From positions 1,496,550 through 1,560,549 of the forward strand of contig NZ_VLLG01000002.1 of NCBI RefSeq assembly GCF_007830125.1: a DNA stretch of 64,000 nt. Direction: 5' to 3'. This document shows, in pieces, positions 63,265 through 64,000 of the stretch. Each line of letters opens with the position of its first letter. The first letter of the stretch is position 1. The stretch comes from Chitinophaga japonensis (GTDB lineage Bacteria > Bacteroidota > Bacteroidia > Chitinophagales > Chitinophagaceae). Below the pieces are notes generated by a model, which saw only the letters and a program-made list of their open reading frames with translations, was not told where the DNA came from and did not search any database. Made by a program: the position numbers and the translations under genes.

Positions 63265-63558
63265 TCAGGTACGCGGTTTTTTGCGGTACTGCTCACAATA
63301 GTCCCACAGTTCGCGGAACACCTCGTCCAGTACCGCTATGATCTTTTCCCTTTCCGCATTGCTGAGGGCGGGCACCCGTTTTTTTTCCGCGTCAGCAGGC
63401 TTGTCTATCCCCCGCATTTTACGGTAAAAGGTAGGAACGCTCCAGGAGCATTCCTCGCACACCTTTTCGCGGAAGCGAATGGGAAAATCAATAAGGTTAG
63501 CATGGATATCCTGCAGCATGTTTACAGGTACCGGCGTCTGAGGTACTAGCTTCTTCAT
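63265..63558 (-). CDS. Small hypothetical protein, possible DNA-binding
   Basis: The 97-residue protein has no family I recognise. It is basic and mostly helical. CSWSVPTFYRKMRG (about 37-50) has the spacing of a helix-turn-helix recognition helix (x-S-x-x-T-F-Y-R-K), preceded by FPIRFREKVCEE as a possible first helix. The C-terminal half (LSNAEREKIIAVLDEVFREL) is a long amphipathic helix. It lies upstream of the TPR gene on the same strand with a 125-base gap, and could act on the palindrome there, but this is speculation. Confidence 0.5.
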   Translation of the reverse strand: MKKLVPQTPVPVNMLQDIHANLIDFPIRFREKVCEECSWSVPTFYRKMRGIDKPADAEKKRVPALSNAEREKIIAVLDEVFRELWDYCEQYRKKPRT

Positions 63559-64000
63559 GGTTTGGAGGTTTTACTTGCTGTCAAAAAAAGTGTTCGGCTT
63601 TTGCGTTGATAATAAATAGGGATTAAACAATAATCACCTGCTTTAGTGTTAGCAAATATATTGATAATGATTTTAAATGCGCTGTTTTTAGTTTACAATT
63701 TTCCCCATCCGCATACCACTATTATTGCAATACCACAGCCGCTTTCAGCGCACAGCGCATTACAGTGTGGATAATTTAATTGCAGAATGCCTTTCACCGG
63801 AAATATTGCAATGGGTTGTTTTAGCAGGCCGCTCCATTCATCCCCCTCAGGCACCTTTTAGCAAACTGTACAATGGTTAAGATGATATATTTTTTATTGT
63901 TTCGAAATTTATATTTACGTAATGAAATAGAAATTATTATATTGTATTAATGATATAATATGAAAAACTGATATAAAACAAAAGAGTCAAAAAATATTTT
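63559..64000. other. AT-rich gap at the window end
   Basis: The gap starts as the upstream region of the small hypothetical gene. It contains one perfect DnaA-box-like TGTGGATAA (63766-63774) and becomes very A+T-rich from about 63860 (GATATAATATG, ACTGATATAAAAC). No ORF has support. It may be the promoter region of a gene beyond the window. Confidence 0.5.

Noticed and set aside
63860..64000. AT-rich end as an origin or DNA-unwinding element
   Set aside because: Only one DnaA-like box is near, and low GC alone is common in promoter gaps of this phylum.

Overview
The window comes from a Bacteroidota chromosome, most likely family Chitinophagaceae (Chitinophaga-like). This is inferred from gene content, not from a database match. 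The signs are a SusC/SusD pair, lipoproteins with acidic residues after the lipobox cysteine, a two-gene MetH, the long form of IspG, ribosomal protein THX, several -7 boxes of the Bacteroidota type TAnnTTTG (some very close to start codons), and no obvious Shine-Dalgarno sequences. Coding density is high, and I see no rRNA, tRNA, CRISPR array, insertion sequence or prophage.

Layout. 0-13 kb: tail of an outer-membrane barrel gene, metF divergent from lptB, a GH3-family gene, fabG, an exported SMP-30-like protein, a nucleoid-associated protein, ricT-holB, a lipoprotein, an exported glutathione peroxidase, comF and radA. 13-19 kb: a YugP-type membrane protease and an isolated susC-susD pair with a structured leader. 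19-23 kb: a translation cluster rplM-rpsI-rpsB-tsf-pyrH. 23-32 kb: a DUF3298 lipoprotein, pdxH, THX, HU with a clean -33/-7 promoter, DUF4286-xth-metH (split), a DUF4397 lipoprotein and recR. 32-38 kb: an Ig-like lipoprotein, a UvrD-type helicase fused to a probable Fe-S nuclease domain, and an LpxR-like lipid A deacylase.

38.7-41.1 kb is the most striking locus. It is a compact ribosomal peptide (graspetide) cluster of microviridin type: two small precursor genes missed by normal size cut-offs, each with the leader helix motif PFFAQFLE and a core built on TxKFPSD followed by acidic residues, then two overlapping ATP-grasp ligases. No acetyltransferase, protease or transporter lies beside it.

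41-50 kb: an anti-sigma-like membrane protein, a lipoprotein, a LysR regulator, a candidate small RNA, ispG, an AT-richer AAA/DUF4143 ATPase with a palindrome at its start, an MgtC-like protein, batB-batC and a class D beta-lactamase. 50-64 kb: kbl, an ECF sigma factor fused in operon to an anti-sigma-like protein with three tandem repeats, a barrel protein and a small lipoprotein, an M16 protease, an L,D-transpeptidase, a hydrolase, acs, a TPR protein, a small unknown gene, and an AT-rich tail.

A second theme is intergenic. At least eight gaps, mostly at gene 3' ends, carry long inverted repeats whose arms are degenerate short-word tandem arrays, from several unrelated sequence families. One family (built on TGTGCGGATGTGCAGATATG) occurs four times in the window. 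No computation was run: function calls rest on motif reading and recall of families.
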